Source of the DNA: Ahrensia sp. R2A130 | GTDB taxonomy: Bacteria; Pseudomonadota; Alphaproteobacteria; Rhizobiales; Rhizobiaceae | Direction: 5' to 3' | Length of the DNA: 64,000 nucleotides | Assembly: GCF_000179775.1 (NCBI RefSeq) | Contig: NZ_AEEB01000026.1 | Span: 1 to 64,000 of the forward strand | Shown: piece after piece, positions 19,973 to 28,000 of the stretch | Position numbering within the stretch: position 1 is the stretch's first letter | How the letters are laid out: each line of letters starts with the position of its first letter | Position numbers and translations under genes: made by a program | The notes under the pieces: model-generated | What the model was told of the DNA's origin: nothing | The model's database searches: none | What the model saw: only the letters and a program-made list of their open reading frames with translations

Positions 19973-20974
19973 ATGAAGAGACTTGCAACGATATTGGCGG
20001 CAGCCGCGATCACCATCGCAGCGCCTGCCGTGGCATTTGCAGATGCCCATTCCAACAAGGTCACGCTGCAGCTGAAATGGGTCACCCAAGCGCAGTTCGC
20101 TGGTTACTATGTGGCGAAGGAAAAGGGTTTTTACAAAGACGAAGGTCTCGATGTCGAGATCAAGCCGGGCGGTCCTGACATCGCGCCTGCGCAGGTTCTC
20201 GCTGGTGGTGGCGCTGACGTCGTTGTCGACTGGATGCCGTCCGCCTTGGCCACCCGTGAAAAAGGCGTGCCGATGGTCAATATCGCGCAACCGTTCAAGT
20301 CTTCCGGCATGATGCTGACCTGCCGCAAGGACAGCGGCATCGCAACGCCTGCTGATTTTGCAGACAAGACGCTGGGCGTCTGGTTTTTCGGCAACGAGTA
20401 TCCGTTCCTATCCTGGATGAGCCAGCTCGGCCTTAAAACCGATGGTTCCGCAGGTGGTGTCACGGTTCTCAAACAGGGCTTCAACGTCGACCCGATCTTG
20501 CAGAAGCAGGCGGCTTGCGTCTCGACCATGACCTATAACGAATACTGGCAGATCATCGATGCCGGTCTCACACCGGACGATCTGGTGGTCTTCAAATATG
20601 AAGAGCAGGGCGTCGCCACGCTCGAAGACGGCCTCTACGTGCTGGAAGACAACCTCAAGGACGAGGCCTTCAAAGAGAAGATGGTCAAGTTCGTGCGCGC
20701 TTCCATGAAGGGCTGGAAATACGCCGAAGAAAACACCGATGAAGCTGCCGATTTGGTGCTCGAAAACGATGCTTCCGGCGCTCAGACCGAAAAGCATCAG
20801 CGTCGTATGATGGGCGAAGTGGCCAAGTTGACCGCCGGTTCCAACGGCGCGTTGGATGTGGCTGATGCCGACCGCACCGTGAAGACGCTGATGGCGTCCG
20901 AAGGTGACCCGGTCATCACGAAGGTTCCGGAAGGTGCCTGGACGTCGGTGATTACTGACGCCGCGCTTAACTAA
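19973..20974 (+). CDS. ABC importer substrate-binding protein (NMT1/THI5-like)
   Basis: Periplasmic binding protein of 333 residues with a signal peptide (1-23, ending AVAFA). The mature start KVTLQLKWVTQAQFAGYYVAK is the hallmark of the NMT1/THI5-like group that binds pyrimidine precursors and flavin- or purine-like rings. The ATG follows the ribosome site AGGAG. A strong intrinsic terminator lies 14 bases after the stop, ending this transcription unit before preT. Ligand identity is inferred only from family and neighbours. Confidence 0.92.
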   Translation: MKRLATILAAAAITIAAPAVAFADAHSNKVTLQLKWVTQAQFAGYYVAKEKGFYKDEGLDVEIKPGGPDIAPAQVLAGGGADVVVDWMPSALATREKGVPMVNIAQPFKSSGMMLTCRKDSGIATPADFADKTLGVWFFGNEYPFLSWMSQLGLKTDGSAGGVTVLKQGFNVDPILQKQAACVSTMTYNEYWQIIDAGLTPDDLVVFKYEEQGVATLEDGLYVLEDNLKDEAFKEKMVKFVRASMKGWKYAEENTDEAADLVLENDASGAQTEKHQRRMMGEVAKLTAGSNGALDVADADRTVKTLMASEGDPVITKVPEGAWTSVITDAALN

Positions 20975-20987
20975 ACCACTCACACGA

Positions 20988-21019
20988 AGCGCTCCAACCA
21001 CACGGTTGGGGCGCTTTTT
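20988..21019 (+). terminator. Rho-independent terminator after the ABC operon
   Basis: A 12-base stem AGCGCTCCAACC (20988-20999) pairs with GGTTGGGGCGCT (21004-21015) with a single G-T wobble and a four-base loop, followed by a run of five T ending at 21019. It lies 14 bases behind the binding-protein stop and just before preT, so preT-preA probably need their own promoter or depend on read-through. Confidence 0.9.
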
Positions 21020-21039
21020 CACTTCAAGGGATGGGTCAC

Positions 21040-22371
21040 ATGGCAGACATCAAATCGGGACGTTTGGACGAGGCGCGGTTGCAGCAAAGGTTTGCTGAGG
21101 TCTACGAACCGCTCGATCGGCACGAAGCTCATGTGGAATCCGACCGCTGCTATTTTTGCTACGACGCGCCCTGCGTGACGGCCTGTCCTACCAGCATCGA
21201 CATCCCTCTGTTCATTCGTGAGATTTCAGTCGGTAACGCCAATGGCGCAGCCAAGACTATTCTCGACGCTAACATTATGGGCGGCATGTGCGCCCGCGTT
21301 TGCCCCACCGAAACGCTGTGCGAAGAGGTTTGTGTGCGTGAGGTTGCCGAAGGCAAGCCGGTGAAGATCGGTGAATTGCAGCGCTTCGCCACCGATAATC
21401 TCATGGCAACAACAGACGCTCACCCCTTCACCCGCGCGGCTGAAACCGGCAAGCGCGTGGCTGTCATTGGTGCCGGTCCTGCGGGCCTTTCCTGCGCTCA
21501 TCGTCTCGCCATGCACGGCCATGACGTGACTATCTTCGAAGCCCTCCCCAAACCCGGTGGGCTGAACGAATTCGGGATTGCGGCTTACAAAGCTATGGAT
21601 GATTTCGCCCAGGCCGAGGTAGATTTCATTCTCGGCATCGGTGGTATCGACATTGAATACGGAAAAGCGCTCGGCAACGGCGTGTCACTGGACACTCTCA
21701 CCGCCGATTACGACGCCACCTTCATCGGCATGGGCCTGCCTGGCACCAACGAACTGGGCCTCGACGGCGAAGACGCTGACGGTTGCATTGATGCCGTGGA
21801 TTACATCGCACAACTGCGCCAGAGCGACGATCTGTCGAAGCTGCCAGTAGGCCGCAACGTCGTCGTCATCGGCGGTGGCATGACAGCCATCGATATCGCG
21901 GCACAAACCAAATTGCTGGGCGCAGAAAACGTCACCATCTTCTACCGCCGTGGCATGGAGAATATGAACGCCTCGCAATACGAGCAGGATCACGCACAAA
22001 AGCACGGCGTCACCATCCGCCAATGGCTGCAGCCGAAAGCGCTGCATGTGACCGACGGCGCGGTGAGCGGCATGACCTTCGAATACACATCTGGCACCAA
22101 CGGTTCGCTCAGAGGCACGGGCGAAACGGTTAGCGTAGAAGCCGATCAGGTGTTCAAAGCCATCGGTCAGACGCCCGCTTCCGATCTTCTGGCGGCAGCG
22201 GGCATCACGCTTGAACGTGGCCGCATTGCCGTGGACGCCAACCGCAAAACCAGCCACGTCAAAATCTGGGCAGGCGGCGATTGCGTCGCTGGTGGCGAAG
22301 ACCTCACGGTAGTTTCCGTGGAAGACGGCAAACTGGCCGCCGAAGATATTCACAAGATGCTGAGCGCTTAA
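21040..22371 (+). CDS. preT: NAD(P)-dependent dihydropyrimidine dehydrogenase subunit PreT
   Basis: Flavoprotein subunit (443 residues) that passes electrons from NAD(P)H to PreA for reduction of uracil and thymine. The N-terminal GltB-small-subunit-like domain has a cysteine cluster for 4Fe-4S centres (CYFCYDAPCVTACP and CARVCPTETLCEEVC). It is followed by the FAD site GAGPAGLSCA and the NAD(P) site VIGGGMTAIDIA. ATG 21040 is preferred over 21031 because AAGGGA then has proper spacing. It is 12 bases upstream of preA. Confidence 0.95.
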   Translation: MADIKSGRLDEARLQQRFAEVYEPLDRHEAHVESDRCYFCYDAPCVTACPTSIDIPLFIREISVGNANGAAKTILDANIMGGMCARVCPTETLCEEVCVREVAEGKPVKIGELQRFATDNLMATTDAHPFTRAAETGKRVAVIGAGPAGLSCAHRLAMHGHDVTIFEALPKPGGLNEFGIAAYKAMDDFAQAEVDFILGIGGIDIEYGKALGNGVSLDTLTADYDATFIGMGLPGTNELGLDGEDADGCIDAVDYIAQLRQSDDLSKLPVGRNVVVIGGGMTAIDIAAQTKLLGAENVTIFYRRGMENMNASQYEQDHAQKHGVTIRQWLQPKALHVTDGAVSGMTFEYTSGTNGSLRGTGETVSVEADQVFKAIGQTPASDLLAAAGITLERGRIAVDANRKTSHVKIWAGGDCVAGGEDLTVVSVEDGKLAAEDIHKMLSA

Positions 22372-22383
22372 GGGAGCACGACC

Positions 22384-23697
22384 ATGGCAGACCTGACCTC
22401 CAATTTCGTCGGCATCAAATCGCCCAATCCGTTCTGGCTCGCATCCGCGCCGCCGACCGATAAAGCCTACAATGTGGAACGCGCCTTCGAGGCCGGTTGG
22501 GGTGGCGTTGTATGGAAGACGCTGGGCGAAGCCGGACCACCAGTCGTCAACGTAAACGGCCCCCGTTACGGCGCGATCTGGGGGGCTGATCGCCGCCTGT
22601 TGGGGCTGAACAATATCGAACTCATCACCGACCGCGATCTTGAGATCAACCTGAAGGAGATCACCGAGGTCAAGAAACGTTGGCCCGACCGCGCGATGGT
22701 CGTATCGCTCATGGTGCCTTGCGAGGAAGAACCGTGGAAGCAGATCATCCACCGCGTTGCCGAAACCGGAGCGGACGGTGTGGAACTGAACTTCGGTTGC
22801 CCCCACGGCATGAGCGAACGCGGCATGGGCGCTGCCGTGGGCCAGGTGCCGGAATACATTCAGATGGTCACCGAGTGGTGCAAGACATATGGCGAACTGC
22901 CGGTCATCGTGAAGCTGACACCCAACGTCACCGACGTGCGCTATCCCGCTCGTGCGGCGAAAGCCGGTGGGGCGGATGCGGTGTCGCTCATCAACACGAT
23001 CAATTCCATCGTTTCCATCGACCTCGACAAAATGGCACCGGAACCCACCATCGACGGTAAGGGCAGCCATGGCGGTTATTGCGGACCAGCGGTTAAGCCC
23101 ATCGCTTTGCATATGGTGGCCGATATCGCCCGCGATCAGGAAACTGCGGGCATCCCGATTTCCGGCATCGGCGGCATTACAACATGGCGCGATGCAGCAG
23201 AATATATCGCGCTAGGCTGCGGCAATGTTCAGGTCTGCACAGCGGCTATGACATATGGTTTTAAGATCGTCGAAGAAATGATTTCCGGCCTCGAAGCATG
23301 GATGGATGAACAGGGCCACGCGACCATCGAAGATTTCCGCGGCATGGCCGCGCCCAACGTCACCGACTGGCAGTATCTCAATCTCAACTATGTCACCAAA
23401 GCGCAGATCGATCAGGACAAGTGCATCTCCTGTGGCCGTTGCCACATCGCTTGCGAAGACACATCCCATCAGGCGATCACCAACATAGTGGATGGCAAGC
23501 GACACTTCGAAGTGATCGACGAGGAATGCGTGGGCTGCAATCTGTGCGTGAACGTCTGCCCCGTTGAAGACTGCATCACCATGGTTGAGATGGCCGAGGG
23601 TACCGACCCGCGCACCAAGCGCGAGATCGACCCTGATTATGCCAACTGGACGACGCACCCGAACAACCCCAGCGTCATGCCGGAAGCGGCGGAATAG
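22384..23697 (+). CDS. preA: NAD(P)-dependent dihydropyrimidine dehydrogenase subunit PreA
   Basis: Catalytic FMN subunit (437 residues) reducing the 5,6 bond of uracil and thymine. The TIM barrel carries the active-site loop NFGCPHGMSERGMG with Cys139, equivalent to the general acid Cys671 of mammalian DPD, and SLINTINS for pyrimidine binding. The C-terminus has two 4Fe-4S ferredoxin motifs, CISCGRCHIAC and CVGCNLCVNVC. Together with preT, hydA and the M20 hydrolase, all enzymes of the reductive pyrimidine route are present. The kinase gene starts on the last base of its stop. Confidence 0.96.
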   Translation: MADLTSNFVGIKSPNPFWLASAPPTDKAYNVERAFEAGWGGVVWKTLGEAGPPVVNVNGPRYGAIWGADRRLLGLNNIELITDRDLEINLKEITEVKKRWPDRAMVVSLMVPCEEEPWKQIIHRVAETGADGVELNFGCPHGMSERGMGAAVGQVPEYIQMVTEWCKTYGELPVIVKLTPNVTDVRYPARAAKAGGADAVSLINTINSIVSIDLDKMAPEPTIDGKGSHGGYCGPAVKPIALHMVADIARDQETAGIPISGIGGITTWRDAAEYIALGCGNVQVCTAAMTYGFKIVEEMISGLEAWMDEQGHATIEDFRGMAAPNVTDWQYLNLNYVTKAQIDQDKCISCGRCHIACEDTSHQAITNIVDGKRHFEVIDEECVGCNLCVNVCPVEDCITMVEMAEGTDPRTKREIDPDYANWTTHPNNPSVMPEAAE

Positions 23698-24311
23698 TGA
23701 CGCCGGACGAACTCGCCGATGCAATAGAGGCACGCGCTGATAGCGCTGCGCGTCTGGTCGTCGCTATCGCTGGTCCTCCCGGTTCCGGCAAGACGACCGT
23801 TGCGGAAAAGGTGTTGTCCATCCTGAAGGCACGGGGCGCAGCGGTATCTATGGTTCCGATGGACGGCTTTCATCTCGATAATGCTGAGTTAGAAGCGCGA
23901 GGTCTGATGGCCAGAAAAGGCGCGCCAGAGACATTTGATGCTGCTGGTTTCGTCGTTCACATTGAGCGCATTGCGGAAGGCGACATCGATGTTTCCTTAC
24001 CCGGTTTTGATCGTACTGCTGATGCGACCGTACCCGATGCGCATCTCGTCAAAGCTGACGATCATATCGTGCTGATCGAAGGCAATTACCTGCTGCTCGA
24101 TATCGATCCATGGGCGCAGCTTTTACCCCATTTCGACATGACCATCTTTCTCGCCCCTCCTACCGCAGTGCTGGAACAACGGCTGATCCAACGATGGATA
24201 GACCACGGTCTCGACCCGAAGTCCGCAAAGGAACGGGCGATGGGGAATGACATTCCCAACGCGCTAACCGTGATGGGCCATTCCGGCGAGTCCGATATTG
24301 TTATTGGTTGA
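23697..24311 (+). CDS. P-loop nucleoside/sugar kinase-like protein
   Basis: A 204-residue P-loop protein of the uridine kinase / pantothenate kinase / FrcK-like group. Walker A is GPPGSGKT (26-33), followed by VPMDGFHLDN, a substrate-side motif typical of this group, and by VLIEGNYLLLD. It begins at a GTG whose first base is the last base of the preA stop, so translation is coupled to preA. Such proteins are variously annotated as fructose or nucleoside kinases; the coupling to preA makes a pyrimidine nucleoside plausible, but the substrate is not proven. Its stop is 9 bases from that of the convergent ABC gene. Confidence 0.8.
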   Translation: MTPDELADAIEARADSAARLVVAIAGPPGSGKTTVAEKVLSILKARGAAVSMVPMDGFHLDNAELEARGLMARKGAPETFDAAGFVVHIERIAEGDIDVSLPGFDRTADATVPDAHLVKADDHIVLIEGNYLLLDIDPWAQLLPHFDMTIFLAPPTAVLEQRLIQRWIDHGLDPKSAKERAMGNDIPNALTVMGHSGESDIVIG

Positions 24312-24320
24312 TGAGCAAAG

Positions 24321-25079
24321 TCAGGCGTGGCCGGTGTCGGCTGACGCTTTCAGCAGGTGTTTCGTGTAGTCGTGATCGGCTTCCAGCCGGCGCAGTTTCT
24401 CGACCGGCAATGTTTCCACAATGACGCCGTTTTGCATCACCGACACCTCACCGCACAGATGAGCGACCACAGCTAGATCGTGGCTGACCATGACATAGGT
24501 CAGCGATCGTTCGGCGCGCAGGTCGACCAGTAGATTGAGAATTTCGGCCTGCACCGAAACATCGAGCGCCGAAGTTGGTTCGTCCAGCAACAAAATATCG
24601 GGCTGGGGTGCCAGTGCGCGCGCGATGGCTACGCGCTGGCGCTGGCCGCCGGATAGCTGATGGGGAAAGCGAAAACGGAAAGCCTCACCGAGGCCCACGT
24701 CTTTCAGCAATTGCAGCACGCGGTCTTCGCGGTCGCCAAAGCCGTGAAGTTTCAGCGTTTCGTTCAAAACCTGGTCCACGCTGTGGCGCGGATGCAGAGA
24801 AGCGTAGGGGTCTTGAAACACCATCTGGACGGTCTTGTAGAAAGCTCCGTTGCGCGGTGTGGTAACCGATGTTCCTTCGATAATCATCTCGCCGGATACG
24901 GTGGGCACCAACCCGACCAACGCCCGCAAAATGGTGGACTTACCTGAGCCTGATTCACCGACGATACCGTGCGACGTTCCTTGCGGCACGATGAGATTTG
25001 CATCGCGCACGGCATCTACACGGTCGCGACCCTTGCCGAACCAGACGTTCAGCTCTCGTGTTTCGATAGCAGCGCTCAT
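24321..25079 (-). CDS. Peptide/nickel-type ABC importer ATPase (second, DppF/NikE-like)
   Basis: ATPase of 252 residues. Walker A is GESGSGKST, the signature is LSGGQRQR and Walker B is LLLDEPTSALD. It is short for a DppF/OppF protein (about 330) and close to NikE in length. The start is the ATG overlapping the stop of the preceding ATPase (ATGA). It is the last gene of the binding protein-permease-permease-ATPase-ATPase unit, ending 9 bases from the convergent kinase gene. Confidence 0.92.
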   Translation of the reverse strand: MSAAIETRELNVWFGKGRDRVDAVRDANLIVPQGTSHGIVGESGSGKSTILRALVGLVPTVSGEMIIEGTSVTTPRNGAFYKTVQMVFQDPYASLHPRHSVDQVLNETLKLHGFGDREDRVLQLLKDVGLGEAFRFRFPHQLSGGQRQRVAIARALAPQPDILLLDEPTSALDVSVQAEILNLLVDLRAERSLTYVMVSHDLAVVAHLCGEVSVMQNGVIVETLPVEKLRRLEADHDYTKHLLKASADTGHA

Positions 25080-25918
25080 GCGGACCAACTTGGGTCGCGT
25101 TGCAAAACATCAAGGCGCTCACGTGGTTCATCAAGGCGGGGCAGCGAGTTGAGCAAACCGCGCGTGTAAGGGTGGGTTGCCTCATGCAGCTTACCCGCTT
25201 CGCAGGTTTCGACCACCCGCCCAGCATACATTATGAGAATACGGTCGCAGAAGGCGGAGACGAGGTTGAGATCGTGGCTGATGAAAATCAGCCCCATGCC
25301 GCGCTCCTTCACCAGCTTGTCCATGATGCGAAGAACGTCGCCCTGCACGGACACATCGAGCGCTGAAGTCGGTTCGTCCGCGATCAGAATTTCGGGGTCG
25401 GGTACCAGCATCATCGCGATCATAATGCGCTGGCCCATGCCGCCGGACATTTCGTGCGGGTAGGCACGGAACACCCGTTCGGGGTCACGGATGGCAACCG
25501 CTTCCAACATTTCCAGCGCTTTTTGTTTCGCCTGTTTCTTGGAAACAGAGGCGTGCAGCCGGTAAGCCTCGACGATCTGATTGCCGACTGTCATCACAGG
25601 ATTGAGCGAAAATTTCGGGTCCTGCATGACCATGGAAATTCGTTGGCCGCGCACCTTGCGCATGTCTCGCTCGGAGAGATCGAGCAGGTTCTGGCCTTCC
25701 AGATTGATATGGTCAGCGATGACTTTTCCTGGCGGACGCACGAGGCGAAGGATTGCTCGACCAGTCATGGATTTGCCGGAGCCGCTTTCGCCCACGATGC
25801 CAAGGCGTTCACGCCCCAGCGTAAAACCCAAATCGCGCACGGCATGAAAAATACCACCATCGCGCGTTGGGAAGGTGACGTTCAGCCCCTTTACATCGAG
25901 CAGCGGTGCGTCAGTCAT
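25076..25918 (-). CDS. Peptide/nickel-type ABC importer ATPase (first, DppD/NikD-like)
   Basis: ATPase of 280 residues with Walker A GESGSGKSM, signature MSGGMGQR and Walker B LIADEPTSALD; the THPYTRGLLNSLP segment near the C-terminus is the conserved Opp/Dpp tail. The C-terminal extension of long OppD proteins is mostly absent. ATG 25918 is chosen because GAGGGGG stands directly upstream; an earlier in-frame ATG at 25933 overlaps the permease stop. Works with the next ATPase as a heterodimer. Confidence 0.92.
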   Translation of the reverse strand: MTDAPLLDVKGLNVTFPTRDGGIFHAVRDLGFTLGRERLGIVGESGSGKSMTGRAILRLVRPPGKVIADHINLEGQNLLDLSERDMRKVRGQRISMVMQDPKFSLNPVMTVGNQIVEAYRLHASVSKKQAKQKALEMLEAVAIRDPERVFRAYPHEMSGGMGQRIMIAMMLVPDPEILIADEPTSALDVSVQGDVLRIMDKLVKERGMGLIFISHDLNLVSAFCDRILIMYAGRVVETCEAGKLHEATHPYTRGLLNSLPRLDEPRERLDVLQRDPSWSA

Positions 25919-25925
25919 CACCCCC

Positions 25926-26876
25926 TCAATCATCAGAAGAACTCTTCGGGTCCAACACATCGCGCAGACCATCACCCAGCAGGTTGAAGCCGAGCGACAC
26001 GAGGAAGATGGCAAGGCCCGGAATGGTGGCCACCCACCAATGATCAAGGATGAACTTGCGACCTTCGGAAATCATCGCGCCCCATTCCGGCGAAGGCGGT
26101 TGCGCGCCAAGGCCAAGGAAGCCGAGACCGGCAGCGGCCAGAATGATGCCCGCCATATCGAGCGTCACGCGCACGATGAGCGACGATACGCACAGCGGCC
26201 AGATGTGTTTGGTGATGATATGAAACGCGCCCGCGCCCTGCAGGCGTATGGCGGCGATATAATCTGCCTGCCGGATCGTCAGCGTTTCCGCACGGGCGAT
26301 CCGAGCGTAGGGCGGCCACGCGGTGAGGGAAATTGCAATCACGGCATTCTCGATACCCGCACCAAGGGCTGCCACGAAAGCCAGAGCCAGAACGAGACGG
26401 GGAAAGGCGAGAAAGACGTCAGTGACACGCATCAGCACAACATCGACTACACCGCCGAAATAGCCTGAGGCCGTGCCCACAAGTAAACCGGCGACAGGGG
26501 CGATCAACGCAACAAGTGCGACGATATAGAGAGTAATCCGCGAGCCGTAGATGACACGGGAGAGGATATCGCGGCCAAGCGAATCCGTTCCAAAGACATG
26601 GCCATCACTAAAAAGCGGTAGCAAGCGTTTGCCGAGATCTTGCGCGTAAGGATCGTGCGGCGCGAGCAATGGCGCGAAGGCAGCGACCAGCACGAGGAAG
26701 ACGAGGATCAGCATACCGAACAGGGTTAGCTTGTTGCTCGTCATGCGCGTGAAACCGCGCCATAGCGCACCCATTCGCGCCTGAAAACGCGAGCGCGGCG
26801 TGTCGGTGTTCAGCCACTCGCGCCATGTTTCGCTTGTTGGTGTATCGGCAACGCTATTGGGCACACTATTGGGCAC
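25926..26876 (-). CDS. Peptide/nickel-type ABC importer permease (DppC-like)
   Basis: Inner-membrane permease of about 316 residues with the OppC N-terminal region, a first helix (LTLFGMLILVFLVLVAAFAP) and five further helices. It contains GTDSLGRDILSRVIYGSR, the family hallmark, and an EAA-like segment with IRLQGAGAF. The start is uncertain: a GTG at 26876 overlaps the upstream permease stop by 11 bases and another GTG lies at 26864 in a short direct repeat (GTGCCCAATAG occurs twice). I use 26876. Confidence 0.88.
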   Translation of the reverse strand: MPNSVPNSVADTPTSETWREWLNTDTPRSRFQARMGALWRGFTRMTSNKLTLFGMLILVFLVLVAAFAPLLAPHDPYAQDLGKRLLPLFSDGHVFGTDSLGRDILSRVIYGSRITLYIVALVALIAPVAGLLVGTASGYFGGVVDVVLMRVTDVFLAFPRLVLALAFVAALGAGIENAVIAISLTAWPPYARIARAETLTIRQADYIAAIRLQGAGAFHIITKHIWPLCVSSLIVRVTLDMAGIILAAAGLGFLGLGAQPPSPEWGAMISEGRKFILDHWWVATIPGLAIFLVSLGFNLLGDGLRDVLDPKSSSDD

Positions 26877-27984
26877 GGGGATCGAACACCTTGTAGAGCA
26901 GGTCGGAAAAGACGTTGAGCAGAACGAAAACGAGACCGACAACAACAGTGCCACCGAGCACTGCATTCATGTCTGCTGACAGCAGTGCGGTCGTGATGTA
27001 GCTGCCAATGCCCGGCCAAGAGAAGATGATTTCCGTCAGCACTGAACCTTCGAGCAAGCCCGCATAGGACAGCGCAATTACGGTGATGAGCGGCACTTTG
27101 ATGTTGCCGAAAGCGTGCCGCCAAACGACCGCCCATTCACTCATACCCTTCACACGCGCGGTGGTGATGTATTCGGCAGACAGCTGCTCCAGCATGAAAG
27201 AGCGCGTCATGCGGCTGATATAGGCGAGGGAAAAATAGCCAAGGATCGAGGCAGGCAAAATGATGTGGGATACGGCATCCCAGAAGACATCGATTTTGCC
27301 GTCGATCAGGGAGTCGATGAGGATCAGCCCTGTCACGGTCGGCACGATATCCACGAAGAAAATACCCTGTCGTCCCGGCCCGCCGACCCAACCCAAAATG
27401 CCGTAAAAGACCAGAAGCCCGACGAGGCCCAGCCAAAAGATCGGCATGGAGTAACCGACTAGCGCGACGACGCGGGAGACGTGATCGATCCATGTTCCTT
27501 TCTTCACCGCGGCCAACACACCCAGCGGCACACCAAGCACGACGCCGATGATGGTGCCGATTGTGGCGAGTTCGAAAGTGGCGGGGAAAACGCGAACGAT
27601 GTCGTCGAAAACGGGGCGTGCGGTCAGACGGCTGACGCCGAAATCGCCGCGCATGACATCCCAAAGATAATAGCCGAACTGCACGATGATGGGTTTGTCG
27701 AGACCCATTTCCAAACGCATTGCTTCATAGGCAGAACCGGACGCCCGCTCACCCAACACCGCAATGATCGGGTCGATGGGCATGACCCGTCCGATGATGA
27801 AAGTGAGAAATAGAAGCCCCACCATGGTGACCGCAATGGAGCCTATGGTGGTTAGTATTTTCAGACCGATGCCGCCCACGCGCTCCCAGGCAGGAGTGGC
27901 ATCCGGCGCGCCTGCCGGAGAACCGGTAGGCGAAAAGGGCAGCCGTTGGCCGCCCCCTTCGATGTCGGTGGTGGTGTCGCTCAT
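26866..27984 (-). CDS. Peptide/nickel-type ABC importer permease (DppB-like)
   Basis: Inner-membrane permease of 372 residues, longer than usual DppB (about 310-340) because of a hydrophilic N-terminal extension of about 40 residues before the first helix. The core has LGLDKPIIVQFGYYL and the EAA region TTARVKGMSEWAVVWRHAFGN typical of the family. It begins 16 bases after the binding-protein stop. An internal start would remove the extension, but I see no strong ribosome site to prefer it. Confidence 0.9.
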   Translation of the reverse strand: MSDTTTDIEGGGQRLPFSPTGSPAGAPDATPAWERVGGIGLKILTTIGSIAVTMVGLLFLTFIIGRVMPIDPIIAVLGERASGSAYEAMRLEMGLDKPIIVQFGYYLWDVMRGDFGVSRLTARPVFDDIVRVFPATFELATIGTIIGVVLGVPLGVLAAVKKGTWIDHVSRVVALVGYSMPIFWLGLVGLLVFYGILGWVGGPGRQGIFFVDIVPTVTGLILIDSLIDGKIDVFWDAVSHIILPASILGYFSLAYISRMTRSFMLEQLSAEYITTARVKGMSEWAVVWRHAFGNIKVPLITVIALSYAGLLEGSVLTEIIFSWPGIGSYITTALLSADMNAVLGGTVVVGLVFVLLNVFSDLLYKVFDPRAQ

Positions 27985-28000
27985 ATCGGTGACAGTGCGC

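Noticed and set aside
21685-23112. A 475-codon open frame on the minus strand opposite preT and preA
   Set aside because: Both genes on the plus strand have complete, well-conserved products; the antisense frame is histidine- and cysteine-laden, has no family motif and is a side effect of GC-rich codon positions.
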